Source: Epithemia pelagica (taxonomy: Eukaryota; Bacillariophyta; Bacillariophyceae; Surirellales; Surirellaceae). Taken from it: a stretch of 64,000 bases of DNA. The stretch is from NCBI GenBank assembly GCA_946965045.2, contig OX337239.1:3123268-3187267 (forward strand), written 5' to 3'. The first letter of the stretch is position 1; each line of letters opens with the position of its first letter. Shown one piece after another: positions 51,991 to 63,026 of the stretch. The notes beneath the pieces are model-generated. The model was not told the DNA's origin, searched no databases, and was given only the letters and a program-made list of their open reading frames with translations. The position numbers and the translations under genes are program-made.

Positions 51991-54837
51991 CTACTCCAAT
52001 CGGACGCATCGGGAGGAGTTGAAAAAGGGTCCATCCTTCAATCCGTAGTACTGCACTCCTCGTCACGGTGGTCCGACTTTGAGCATTCGTTGCAAACATA
52101 CGACGTTTCCATTCAGAGCTGTCGTCATAAGTTTAATACCAGTTGCTGTAAAGCTCCGTACTTTTTTCGAGCCTCCACATTTTTATGTACTTCCAATGGG
52201 GCGACTTTGTTATCGATTCAGCACAGGTCCTTATGGTGTCATGTCGAGAAAGAGTCCACATATAATTGTCGACCAGACTGCCATGCGGTGCCACAACACA
52301 AAGAGATTTGCGTGGTCTTGTAGTATGGTGTTCTTTTTTCGTCCAGTGTGACAACGACAAATGCGGTTTGGTTGTTGTACTTTTGCTATGGGATTCCATC
52401 GTGGTTTCTTTCCTGGCTTGCGCTGTTGCGGCGACACTGGGCTGTAGGAGCACTTCCCACATACAAGTCCAACGCCAAAAGAGAGACATGTCTTCACACC
52501 GTCGTCAGATCGGTCCATGGAGATCCACAATAGCAGTTTGCAGAGTACAAAGTATAGCCACTTTCCCATGGCACTATCACGGAGGAAGGAAAAAAAGACC
52601 ATGGCAGTGCTGCGGTATCCCCACCAACCACCTCGTGTCCAAGTATGGCTTGCTGGATTGTCCATGCGAGCAAACAAACGGCAAACATCTGGATTCTAAA
52701 TGACAGCACTTGTGGTGCATACATGAGTATAACACTTTGGTCCTCCACTGTTGAAGTCCAGTGGAGGAGGACAATCTTTGTTACAAAAAGCACAATAGTG
52801 GCCGTATGGTGCTGATTGCTGATTTTGTCGTTTCAATAACACTTTGGTACTCTACGTTGCACGTCCAGTGGAGGAGGACACAAGAATGGCCGTGCTGATC
52901 TTTTTTTGTCGTTTCAGTAGCGGCGCGCGTGCGGCAGCTGGAAGAATAGACTATTCTTCCCTTTGTTTTTTGTCGTTATAATAGATCTTCCCCCAAACTG
53001 TGATGTGGAGTCCCCCCCCCGAAGTCTGTGGAGTCCCTTCCAAATCTTGGTCGCGGAATGAGGACAGGAATGGCTCGCAGGCGCGCCGACCGAGACGAGC
53101 CCTGTCACTCTAAAATATCGATTGATGTCGCCAAAAGACGACCACTCTTTAATAGAACCTACTGCTACACTCAATGGGAAACAAGGCATCTACGGTATCA
53201 TCCCAACGGCAACGGCGTTCGATCCACGGCCATGGCAGCCAAAGAATGATCATCCCAATTGGCAGTCTAAACTCATGGCAGGTATTCCTTGGGAAACATC
53301 CAACCACACTCCCACTAGCGCAGCAGACGGACCCATAGTATGCATAGCGCAACCTGCCCGTGCTTTTTGTAAAAGACGCCTAGCCAGGTTGCCAAGGTCG
53401 ACAGTTTGCAAGCACCGTATCTAGTCATGTCAGCAGCAAGTGGCCTTGGCCTTTTCATCCGTTGTATTACTGGGGTTCTTCGCGAGAGACACCACGACCC
53501 ATGGCAAAAATTGCAGGATGACGAAACTGACCTGAGCCAGTACCATGACAACGACCGGTACCCGTCATGACCATCGACCAGCAGCAGAAGAAGTAGCAGG
53601 ATGGAACAACAAGAGCAGTGCCAACAACAACAGCTCGGTCGACGAAACAACAACAGCTCGGTCGAACCAAGTTCCTTCCCAGACGACTCGCATCACTGCC
53701 CAGGTCTCCATCCACGGCCTGTGCGCAGTGTCGTTGCTTCTCGGTCGATTGGGTATTCGTTGATGGGAACCAACAACCAGACAGACTGTGAAGCCTTCAT
53801 TGCATTGTTGGGTATTCCATGGCATTGTGATTGGGATGTATGGAAATGCCAAACAAAACCCGACCATACTGTACTCCACCACCCATTGCAAGTGACATCC
53901 GCAACAACCACAAAAGATCTGACACGAATCCACACGACCTTCATGGCTGTTACGGGCATTCTCCGTTGACGCTTCATGGCCTGCAGCTATAACTTTCTTC
54001 TTGTTCGGTACTAAAGGGACTCTTCTTGTCGCCACCAGAAATGATCCACTCAATTCCCAATGTCGACCTTTTCTTGTTGGGACCCACCAACAAATTGTTA
54101 TTCTGCTACTAGAGGGGATTGGAAACAAGTCTTGGTTGCCAGCAATGAGCATTCTACCATTCTTGTGGTGCGAGTCGAGAGGATGACGGAGGAGCGCATG
54201 TCCAATCGGTATACTGCTAGTTCCCATGGGCGCTTCGCAAAGCTCGGACATTGGCGGAAACGAGAGACGACGGAATGACGAACATGTGCACAATCAGTGC
54301 AGTGCAGTAATGAGTGTAGCAGCGGCAGCACCGAGGATGCAGAACCGTTGACGATTCGTCATTCCTCATCCACAAAACTCCCTCTGTAAGCTTGCTCCTA
54401 CGGCTAAAAAGCTTCGAGATGGTCTGCCCAAGCCCGTGGGCAATCATGGTCTGCAATGAGACTCTCGATCGATTAAGTGTTCCCAGCAGTTGGTCGTCTT
54501 CCCCACAACATCCTAACGCAAGATGAGCAACAACATCAGGAGGTATCCATCGGGCCAAAACATGCATGGAGGAAGCGAATCTCTTCTGATTTACCGCTTT
54601 CATCCTCAGAGTGAGGGAGGATCCGCAATGAGGGGTATATGGAATCTCTTGTTTCGTGTAATGTACATCACCATCTCATGGGTCCCTCCGTAAGAAGAGA
54701 AGTTGTGGTTATCAAAAGCAGAGGCTCAGATTGCAAAGAGATCCTCTAGTCATGAGCGCCCACGAAGAACCTATGGATGCAACACAAGGAGACAAAGAGA
54801 TGGATAGGAGCCATACATATCAGTGGTTGTCTGTCTC
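51991..54837. repeat. mosaic intergenic DNA between K12 and K13
   Basis: Assembled from pieces found elsewhere: 51991-52330 (as 16251-16450), 52330-52810 (as 33060-33600, with the stem-loop near 52740-52775), 52990-53240 (as 16800-17080), 53670-54230 (as 37330-37900) and 54325-54837 (as 17225-17765). 53600-53660 has a short repeat of ACAACAGCTCGGTCGA. 53240-53600 holds nothing I recognise. No gene is supported. Confidence 0.55.
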
Positions 54838-55095
54838 ACCATGAGGTTAATTTCGGTATCCAAAACTTTTCATGGAACTCCAAACAAGAAGGCGCGATCT
54901 TCTTTATTGCGTGGCAACGGTCACGATTTGTCTCGTGACGAAAGCTCCTACCCCTCTTTGGTCCATCCATTTTCTGCAGTCAGTCGTGCTTCCAGTCCGC
55001 ACCCATCAGAATCACAACATCAGAGGAAAACCACTAACCACTTAGCATACAGTGTCTCGATCCCCATAAATTCTGCAGTGGAAACGTTTGCAACC
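54838..55095 (+). promoter_or_regulatory. upstream module A of K13
   Basis: Starts GAGGTTAATTTCGGTATCC. CATAAATT at 55065-55072 is 31 nt before the ATG. Confidence 0.5.
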
Positions 55096-56280
55096 ATGGC
55101 CACCACACTGCAAGAACAAGCGTGGCAGTCGGGCCTTGTCATATCGAAAGAGACAGCAGAATGGAATTAAGCCGATTGGCCTCCGCTCGAGGGAGGATGG
55201 CGTGTAGGTCATGCTTTGGTGGTACTTAATCATCCCGATAATGACGACGATATCAACAACAAGGGACAAACCGTCATCGTGTTGGGTGGATATCAAGCAG
55301 GTCAAGGCCAGCTCAATTCCGTTCTGTAATTGAATCTGGCAGACCAAAACAAACAGTGGAGAGAAGGGCCACCCATGAACAAGAAACGTGATGAACATAG
55401 CGCTGTTGTGTGTAATGGAGACATTTATGTGGTAGGAGGATACAGTGAAGGGTTGCATATGAATTGCTTGGAGCGGATTGATGCCGATGATTTGCTGCAA
55501 TCATCTTCGACACCAAGCAGTTCTACGAAGAGCCATTGGACGACATTCCCGTGTCGCTTATCAACGGAACGACGAATGTGTTGTGCTGTTGCGGTTCAAA
55601 GCCGATACATCGTTGTATTGGGTGGCTACACCAACCGTTGTTTGTCGTCGGTTGAGATTATTGACACCTGCAATAACATTGTCATTGAGGGACCAAGCTT
55701 GACTATTTCACGACGACAGTGTTCCAGTGCGGTTATTGGTCACCGCATCTTTGTCGTTGGAGGCCAAAACGAGAACGGCAATCTTAACTCGGTTGAGTAT
55801 TTGGACTACGCAACACCCTGTGACAATGACGAGGCAAAAAAGGAGACTGGCTTGACATTCATTTCTTTCTCACCCATCTGGACCACTCATTCCGAGTTGA
55901 GGCTTTCCAATGCACGAAGTTCTTGTACAATGGTTGCTGTGGGATCTTGTCTGGTGGAGGCGGGAGGATGGAATTTATCTATGGAAGTCATGGATACAAT
56001 CCGCAACCGCATGTGTAATTCTCCTCTATTGGCAAATACCCGGGATGGCTGTACTATGGTAACTGTTGCCAATCAAGTTGCCGTGATTGGTGGATGGGGC
56101 TTTCCTTCCTGTGCGACATTACGACTTATGGACAAGAATACGTGGTCTTTTTGTCGACTCTGTGAGCAGCCACGGAACGAATGGTATCATTGTCAAGAAC
56201 GATCGGGGAACGGAGATGTTAATGAAATATCCTGCACCAGCTTAACATCCGCTCGTAACCGATTGAGGACCAATACATGA
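55096..56280 (+). pseudogene. K13: kelch-repeat protein with two nonsense codons
   Basis: MATTLQEQAWQSGLVISKET starts at 55096. TAA at 55168-55170 follows EWN (paralogues EWNEDDW or EWNENDW), and TAA at 55327-55329 interrupts N-S-V-L-V-L-N in blade 1. There is no frameshift; the whole frame to 56280 otherwise reads as a kelch protein. Several core positions have decayed: LVEAGGW for LVVAGGW, RMCNSPLL for RVWNLPPF, and WSFCRLC for WCFRRLC. The tail is altered (SARNRLRTNT). The 3' flank does not match D1, D2 or D3. This copy looks older and less constrained than the others. Confidence 0.8.
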
Positions 56281-57479
56281 TAGAGGATGGTACTTGAGAA
56301 ATGTGCAACAAGTTGCACGGCCATAAGCCCGGCAACTATATCATGGCCATAATACTCTCGAACAAAACAGGAGATCGTATCCATCCTAAGTTACGTTGTG
56401 AGTTATATAAGTTAATGAAGTGAATCATATATCTAAGAGCAATTTCTTGTGTGTTTTGAACGCATTCACCTGTCACAGTCACTCTTGGGTGGATGGCCAT
56501 GGTATCATTCCTCTCTGTGCTGTTGAATATTCTCTGGTCTTGATCAGAATGAATCATCTCTCAATGGAAGATGAACTTCTTTCATAGTCTCGTTGGATTC
56601 TTTGAACATGGAAAGAACGACCCGACTTGTGTCTCTACCAGAGATGGCACATAAGGAACAAGTGACGTCTCGACCATGACCTAAAAGTTGTGGGACGCAG
56701 TCGGTGGGGCCATGGATTGGTAGCAACGGCTGGATCCGACAGCCAACACAGTTTGTCTATGTTTTGCTTTCCGTTGCGAGCGCAACAGTGCAAACTCTAC
56801 TTCCCCTGTTGTAGGCAAAACATGTTTATCGTGAGTCGTCGTCGATTCCTCTTTCTTGGTGTCAATGTCTCGTTGTGGAGCAACCAATCCGTCGACGCGG
56901 TACAAATATTGGTGGTGTGCTACAATTCCCAAGACTGTGCTTCTGGTGAACCTTGTTCCAACAAGGCACCTGTTTTGGAAGTCGTCATTTGATCCACCCA
57001 TTGTGATGATGATGCATCGATCGACCTGTTGTGCAAGCGACGATTGTTCTTCTTGGTGTTTGGCTGCTATTGGTGGATCAGGAGTTGTGATTTTTCACTT
57101 CTTGTCGTGATCCTTGTTGAAAGAGACGGGCGATTGTTCTAGTTGGGTGTTGTTTGGATGGTCAAGGCGAATCTTGTTGTCACTGTTGTCCACTTCTGAT
57201 TGTTCTTTGTAGAAATCGAGCATGGGTGGTTGCTACTTCTGTACTTTTGTTTTGTTATTGGGCGTGGAAGTGGGGAAACCGACAAGTTTTACACCACCGC
57301 TCCACCACGGTAATATTTGTACCTCGAACTAAGCAGCAGAATTAGCAAGCGACAAAAAGGACAAGAGAGGCCCCTACAATGCCTTGTCACGAGCAGGACA
57401 GGAATGATGATTGATTGTTCATTGTCAAGTCTGGTTTCTCTTAGTTGTCGTGAATGCTTCATCTAGTTTCACTCTTTTT
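56281..57479. other. intergenic DNA after K13
   Basis: 56281-56570 is unique and gene-free. 56570-57110 has weak similarity to the 11641-12437 block (TGGAAGTCGTCATTTG and, in translation, VQILVVCYNSQDC against VQEVAVLYYDGGFC). 57110-57479 shows nothing clear. Confidence 0.4.
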
Positions 57480-57840
57480 GGCTGGAGGTCGTTTTGACAT
57501 AACAAAACTCTTGTACGTTCTCGACGCCACAGGTGGATCCAAGCAACGACTCATCCGGTCCACTTTTTGCTCGTTGAACTCTTGTGGTTTACAATCGAGA
57601 CGACAACGTCACCTATTGACAAATGTAGCACTGGTCCTTACACCCACCTTGGCGGACGGAGGCCATTGACCGCGTCTGCCACAATCAATGGACCACATGC
57701 GCGAGCAATACTGACAACCGGCCAAGACGGCACGAGACGGTTTTGCCTCTCCAACAATGATGATTGATATAATGACATTGGGGACCAACCTTTGCGGTCC
57801 AACCACATCCACGTGACATTCTGGAAAGCGGTCCAAAGAA
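57480..57840. repeat. second copy of the tryptophan-rich relic region
   Basis: Matches 49054-49345: CTCTTGTACGTTCTCGACGCC, CCTTGGCGGACGGAGGCC and CAACCTTTGCGGTCCAACCA are shared. It has about 70 extra bases near 57685-57775 and more frame breaks than the other copy. Confidence 0.6.
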
Positions 57841-58376
57841 GACGAATGCAGGCGTCTGCTGCGAGCTAATGCAACACATCATGAGCGCCATGATGGGATG
57901 CTGAATGACATGTTTCTTCTGGCCCATCATGTCGTCAGATTCTTGCTTTTGTGTGATTGTCCTTGTGGCCTTGGTTCCTTGACTTTAACCCGATGAGTGA
58001 TGCCCATTCGAATCATTGATCAAGAAGTCAAAAAGACCACTCTCTCTTTTGTTGTTGTTGTTGTCGTTGTCGTTGTGAACTTGACCAAGGAAAGAATGGT
58101 GTTGCTCCATAAATAGCGTGGGACGAGATGACTTGGAAATTATGGATTGTCGATCTGATGAATAGGACCTCTTCACCACAAATGACGCTCTCTCTCTCCC
58201 TCGTCGTCGTATCTTTTACAGTAAAAGATACGTCATGTAATCTATGTGCGACTGACTGCCATCCATCGTACGCAGGACAGGCACACCTTTCCTGTAATCT
58301 ATGTGCGATTGACTGCCCGTGGAAGCTCTCGCTGCGAAAGCTTTCCCATTCCACGCGTTGCTCAATTGCCGTGACC
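57841..58376 (+). promoter_or_regulatory. upstream module B of K14
   Basis: Includes the perfect dyad described separately and two partial repeats of CTATGTGCGA-TGACTGCC (58241-58260 and 58300-58317). Ends GCTCAATTGCCGTGACC before the ATG at 58377. Confidence 0.5.
58209..58231 (+). promoter_or_regulatory. perfect 11-bp dyad, possible operator
   Basis: GTATCTTTTAC, one A, then its exact reverse complement. Less perfect versions stand at the same relative place upstream of K8 (34080-34100), K12 (49569-49591) and K15 (60400-60420), each 170-215 nt before the ATG. Conservation of the outer GTATCTT/AAAGATAC arms while the centre changes suggests a dimer binding site, though an RNA hairpin is also possible. 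Confidence 0.45.
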
Positions 58377-59641
58377 ATGACAACGACACTGCAAAAGCAA
58401 GCATGGCAGTCGGGCCTTGTCCTGTTAGACGAGACACCTGAATGGAATTTCGAGGACTGGCCTTCTCTTGAGGGTGGATGTCGTTACTATCATGCTTCGG
58501 TCGTACTGACACACCTGAATGGAATTTCGAGGACTGGCCTTCTCTTGAGGGTGGATGTCGTGAAGCACATGCTACGGTCGTACTTCATCATACCGATAAC
58601 AACAAGGAACAAACCGTCGTCGTGTTGGGTGGATATCGAATAGGTCAAGGCGAGGAGCTCGATTCGGTTCTTGTATTAAATTTGGCAGACCCAAACAAGC
58701 AGTGGCGCGTGGGACCACCCATGAACAAGAAACGTGTTCGACATGCCGCTGTTGTGTGCAACGGTGGCATCTACGTTATGGGAGGAAACGCCGGCTATTC
58801 AAGGTGGGATTGCATGGAACGCATTAATGCTAATGATTTACTGCAATCATCTTGGACATCAAGCAGTACTCAGAAGAGCCATTGGACGACATTGAATTGT
58901 CGATTATCAACGGAACGATCAGGATGTGGTGCTGTTGCTGTTCATAACCGATACATCGTTGTAATGGCTGGATGCAACGGTCGCTATTTGTCGTCGGTGG
59001 ATATTATTGATACCCGCAACCACGCTGTTACAGCAGGACCAAGCATGAGTGTTCCTCGACAATTATGTGCCAGTGCGGTCATTGGACACCGCATTTTTGT
59101 CGTCGGAGGTTGGATTGAACATGGCCGTGTTGACTCTGTGGAGTATTTGAACTATGCAGCACCCTGTGAGAATGATGAGACAACAAAGGAGATTGCTTTC
59201 TCCTTGTCTGGCTGGAAGACTCATTTGGATCTGGTACTTTCTGGCGAACGATATCAATGTACAGTGGCTGTCGTGGGATCCTGTCTGGTTGTGGCCGGAG
59301 GAGACAGTGCAACCGTGGAAATCTTGGATACAAACCGCAACCGCGTGTGGAATCTCCCACAATTCGTGAATCACAACATTGGCGGCAGTATGGTCACTGT
59401 TGCCAATCAAATTGCCATGATTGCTGGATTTGAGAATCCTACCTGTGCGACATTCCCATTAATGGACAAGAATACATGGTGTTTTTGTCAACTCTGTGAG
59501 CAGCAGCAGCCCAGCGGATGGTATCATTCTCTGCAAGGAATGGGTTACCGAGTTACTGATATTTTGCCATGTTTGACCTCGACATCAGCTCGTAAACGAG
59601 CAAGGAAGAATACGCGCCAAAATGAGAAAGGGTCTGATTAA
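58377..59641 (+). pseudogene. K14: kelch-repeat protein with a 77-bp N-terminal duplication
   Basis: MTTTLQKQAWQSGLVLLDET at 58377 is in frame until a tandem 77-bp repeat (unit 58434-58510, repeated from 58511) puts the rest out of phase; that first frame ends at 58643. The main frame can start at the ATG at 58478, which lies in the first repeat unit, giving 387 residues (MSLLSCFGRTDTPEWN) with all six blades and a basic tail (ARKRARKNTRQNEKGSD). It could therefore still be functional from the internal ATG. The two repeat units differ after their shared 50 bp (TACTATCATGCTTCGG against GAAGCACATGCTACGG), so the duplication probably joined two different paralogues. Blade 3 has AGC for GG. Confidence 0.7.
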
Positions 59642-59847
59642 GCATAGCCATTTTGTTCTCGAGTGGTTGACTCATTTTCTACATTCAATTGCAATCCTAT
59701 TAGGACCTACAAAGTGTTTTCTCAAAAGTAGAAAGAACATGTTGCAAGATAGGGGGTACTTGTTTGTTGTCAAAGGCTGGAAGGAACGATCCGACTTGCG
59801 TAATGACGCGACAAGAATCTGGTGCTTTGATGGGATGAATGACATAC
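59642..59847. repeat. downstream module D2 (after K14), truncated
   Basis: Keeps GTGGTTGACTCATTTTCTAC and CAAAAGTAGAAAGAACATGT. At about 59840 it changes abruptly into the module-B block shared with K8 (ACATGAGTATAACACTTTGG), a clear recombination joint. Confidence 0.65.
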
Positions 59848-60589
59848 ATGAGTATAACACTTTGGTCCTCCACTGTTGCACGTCTAGTGGAGGAGGACAA
59901 TCTTTGTTACAAAAAGCACAATAGTGGCCGTATGGTGCTGATTGCTGATTTTGTCGTTTCAATGGATCTCAAAGCGATCCAAAGAAGACGAATGCAGGCG
60001 TCTGCTGTGAGCTAATGCAACACGGGAAGCGAGTCAGAATGGGATGAATGACATGTTCCTTCTGGTCCATCATGTCGTCAGATTCTTGTGTTTGGTACTT
60101 GTACTTGTACTTGTACTTGTGGCCTTGCTTCCTTCACTATATACCTGATGAGTGCTGCCCACTCACATCATTGGATCAAGAGAGGACCACTGTCTCACTC
60201 TGTTTTGTTGTTATTGATGTGAACAGTCCGTAGGCCCAAGGCAAGAATGGTGTTCCATAAATGGTGTTGGTCGAGATGACTCAGAAACTAGGGATATCTA
60301 CCCAGTGGATGTTGGATTGTCGATCTGTGGACCTCTTCGTCATAGGAGGACCTCTTCATCACAAATTGGGATGTCGATCTCTCTCCCTCTCGTCTCGTCC
60401 TATCTTAGAGCAAAAGATACTTTTCTTGGGGTCATGAAATCTATGTGCGATTGATTGCCCTTCATCATCGTACGCAGGACAGGCACAACTTTCCTGTCTT
60501 CACACATCACTCTCTCTCCTCTCCTCGCTGCGAAAGCTCAATTGCAAAGCTGTCATTTCTCGTCGACGTTGTTGTAAAGCGCCGTGACC
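59848..60589 (+). promoter_or_regulatory. upstream module B of K15
   Basis: Nearly the same as 33518-34270 over about 740 bp, including the stem-loop (59870-59897, loop and one stem base changed), four TACTTG repeats (60096-60119) and the imperfect dyad (60400-60420). Confidence 0.5.
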
Positions 60590-61780
60590 ATGACAACGAC
60601 ACTGAAAGAACAAGCATGGCAGTCGGGCCTAGTCCTTTTGAACGAGACACCTGAATGGAATATCGAGGACTGGCCTTCTCTTGAGGGTGAATGGCGCTGG
60701 CATCATGCTACGGTCATAATTGATCATCCCGATAACAACAAGGAACAAACGGTCGTCGTGTTGGGAGGTTACAGACAAGCCCCAGGTGCCACGGATTCCG
60801 TTCTTGTATTGAACTTAGCAGACCCAGACAGGCAGTGGCGAGAAGGGCCACCCATGAACAAGAAACGTGGTGGACATGCCGCTGCTTTGTGCAATGGCGG
60901 CGTTTACGTAATGGGCGGATTCAATCGAGTAACTTTGGATTGTATTGAACGAATCGATGCCAATGATTTGCTACAATCATCCTTAACAACAACCACCACG
61001 CATGAGAGTCATTGGACGACATTGACATGTCGATTATCGACGAGAAGAAATGGATGTTGTGCTGTTGCGGTGCATGATCGATACATTGTTGTAATGGGTG
61101 GCTGTTACAACCATCGCTGTTTTTCGTCGGTGGATATTATTGATACCAGCAATCACATTGTCACTGCTGGACCATCCATGACTGTTCCACGAGCATCCTG
61201 TGCCAGTGCGGTCATTGGCCACCGCATCTTTGTCGTTGGAGGCGAAAACGATCTTAACTCGGTGGAGTATTTGGAATTTTCAAAGCCTGGTGACAATGAA
61301 GAGACAAAGAAGCAACCTGGCTTGACATTGAGTTCTTTCTTTTCCACCTGGATAACTCATTCTGATTTAGTGCTTTCCAATGCACGAAGTTGTTATGCAA
61401 TGGTTGCCGTGGGATCTTGTCTAGTGGTGACTGGAGGATACGAATCATCCGTGGAGGTCTTGGATACGAACCGCAACTGCGTGTGGAATCTTCCACCATT
61501 CGCATATCACCGCGATGGCTGCAGTATGGTGACTGTTGCCAATCAAGTTGCCGTGATTGGTGGTTTGTACAATCCTACCTGTGCGACATTACCACTAATG
61601 GATAGGAATTCTTGGTGTTTTCGTCGACTTTGTGAACAGCAATCGAACGGATGGTATCATTCTCTTGAAGGTATGGGTATCCGAGATGCTGATATCTCAC
61701 CCTTTTTCACCTCGGCATCAGCTCGTAAACGAGCAAGGCAGAATACGTGCCAAAATAAGAAAGGGTCTGATGAAACATAG
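60590..61780 (+). CDS. K15: six-bladed kelch-repeat protein with basic tail, 396 aa (reference copy)
   Basis: Complete and undamaged. Start MTTTLKEQAWQSGLVLLNET. GG doublets are at residues 59-60, 109-110, 170-171, 217-218, 282-283 and 324-325; each is followed by a variable loop, then a strand ending in a D/N-rich turn and a W or equivalent, as in kelch motifs. The N-terminal HHATVI strand probably closes the ring with blade 6. Residues 378-391 (ARKRARQNTCQNKK) form a basic tail. There is no signal peptide or membrane span, so a cytosolic or nuclear protein that binds partners is likely; no enzyme or ubiquitin-ligase adaptor domain is present. Blade 4's loop is short (GGENDLNS). Blade 5 is shared with K2. 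Confidence 0.9.
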   Translation: MTTTLKEQAWQSGLVLLNETPEWNIEDWPSLEGEWRWHHATVIIDHPDNNKEQTVVVLGGYRQAPGATDSVLVLNLADPDRQWREGPPMNKKRGGHAAALCNGGVYVMGGFNRVTLDCIERIDANDLLQSSLTTTTTHESHWTTLTCRLSTRRNGCCAVAVHDRYIVVMGGCYNHRCFSSVDIIDTSNHIVTAGPSMTVPRASCASAVIGHRIFVVGGENDLNSVEYLEFSKPGDNEETKKQPGLTLSSFFSTWITHSDLVLSNARSCYAMVAVGSCLVVTGGYESSVEVLDTNRNCVWNLPPFAYHRDGCSMVTVANQVAVIGGLYNPTCATLPLMDRNSWCFRRLCEQQSNGWYHSLEGMGIRDADISPFFTSASARKRARQNTCQNKKGSDET

Positions 61781-62019
61781 CGGATTTTGTTCTCAAGTGG
61801 TTGACTCGTTTTCTACATTCAATTGTAATCCTAGGACCTAGTAAGTGTTTACTAAAAAGTAGAAAGAACACGTTGCAAGATAGGAGGTACTTCCTTGTTG
61901 TCAAAGGCTGGAAGGAACGATCCGGCTTGTGTAAGGACGCGACAAGAATCTGGTGCTTTGTCGTGGCATCGTGGCACTTTACACGACACAAAGTCGTCGT
62001 TCATGGATTCATCTCGATT
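61781..62019. repeat. downstream module D2 (after K15)
   Basis: Matches the D2 after K14 closely (AACGATCCG-CTTG, GACGCGACAAGAATCTGGTGC), then continues to TCGTTCATGGATTCATCTCG, where it fuses with the truncated K16. Confidence 0.65.
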
Positions 62020-63026
62020 CGGACAAAGATACCGATAACAACCACAAGAGACAAACCGTCGTCGTGTTGGGAGGATATCGAACAGGTCAAGGCGAGCTAG
62101 ATTCCATTCATGTATTAAACTTGGCAGAATCAAACAAGCAGTGGCGACTAGGGCCACGCATGAACCAGAAACGTGATGGACATGCCGCTGTTGTGTGCAA
62201 CGGAGCCGTCTACGTAATGGGAGGATACAACGATGAAATAATTGTGATGGGACGATTCAATCAAGGTCCATTGGATTCTATCGAAAGAATTGATTCCAAT
62301 GATTTGCTGCAATCATCTTTGACAACCAGCACCACACATGAACGTCATTGGACGACATTGACATGTCGATTATCAACGGGCCGAGATGGATGTTGTGCTG
62401 TTGCGGTGCATGATCGATACATTGTAGTAATGGGTGGCTACAGCGATCATGATTTGTCGTCAGTGTATATTATAGATACAAACAACCACACTGTCACTGC
62501 GGGGCCAAGCATGACTGTTCCACGAAAATGGTGTGCCAGTGCGGTTATTGGTCACCGCATCTTTGTCGTTGGAGGCCAAAACGGGTACGGCAATCTTGAC
62601 TCGGTGGAGTATTTGGACGACACAACACCCTGTGACGGTGATGAGACAGAAAAGGAAACTGACTCGACGTTGATTTCTTTCTCACCCACCTGGACCACTC
62701 ATTCTGATCTGGTCCTTTCCAATGCACGAACTTCTTGTGCAATGGTTGCCGTGGGATCTTGTCTGGTTGTTGCAGGAGGATGGGGCAATTCAACCGTGGA
62801 AGTCTTGGATACGCACTTCAACCGCGTGTGGAATCTTCCACCATTCGGAAATCACCGTGATGGCTGCAATATGGTGACTGCCAATCAAGTTGCCGTGATT
62901 GGTGGTGTGTACAATTTTACCTGTGCGACATTACCACTAATGGATAGAAATTCGTGGTGCTTTCGTCGACTCTGTGACCAGCATCCAAACGGATGGTATC
63001 AGTCTCTGGATGGACTGAGCATCTAA
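62020..63026 (+). pseudogene. K16: kelch-repeat protein truncated at both ends
   Basis: Homology begins at ACCGATAACAACCACAAG, family residue 46 or so; the start codon and N-terminal helix are gone and the preceding sequence is D2. The frame is open back to 61953 only through non-ATG codons. Blade 2 has a partial internal repeat (MGGYNDEIIVMGRFNQG). Blade 6 lacks one residue (VTANQV for VTVANQV). The protein ends GLSI at a TAA where paralogues have CGA, though the DNA after it still reads HADVSPFPTSTSARKRARSN. It is the last family copy before a change to unrelated DNA. Confidence 0.75.
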
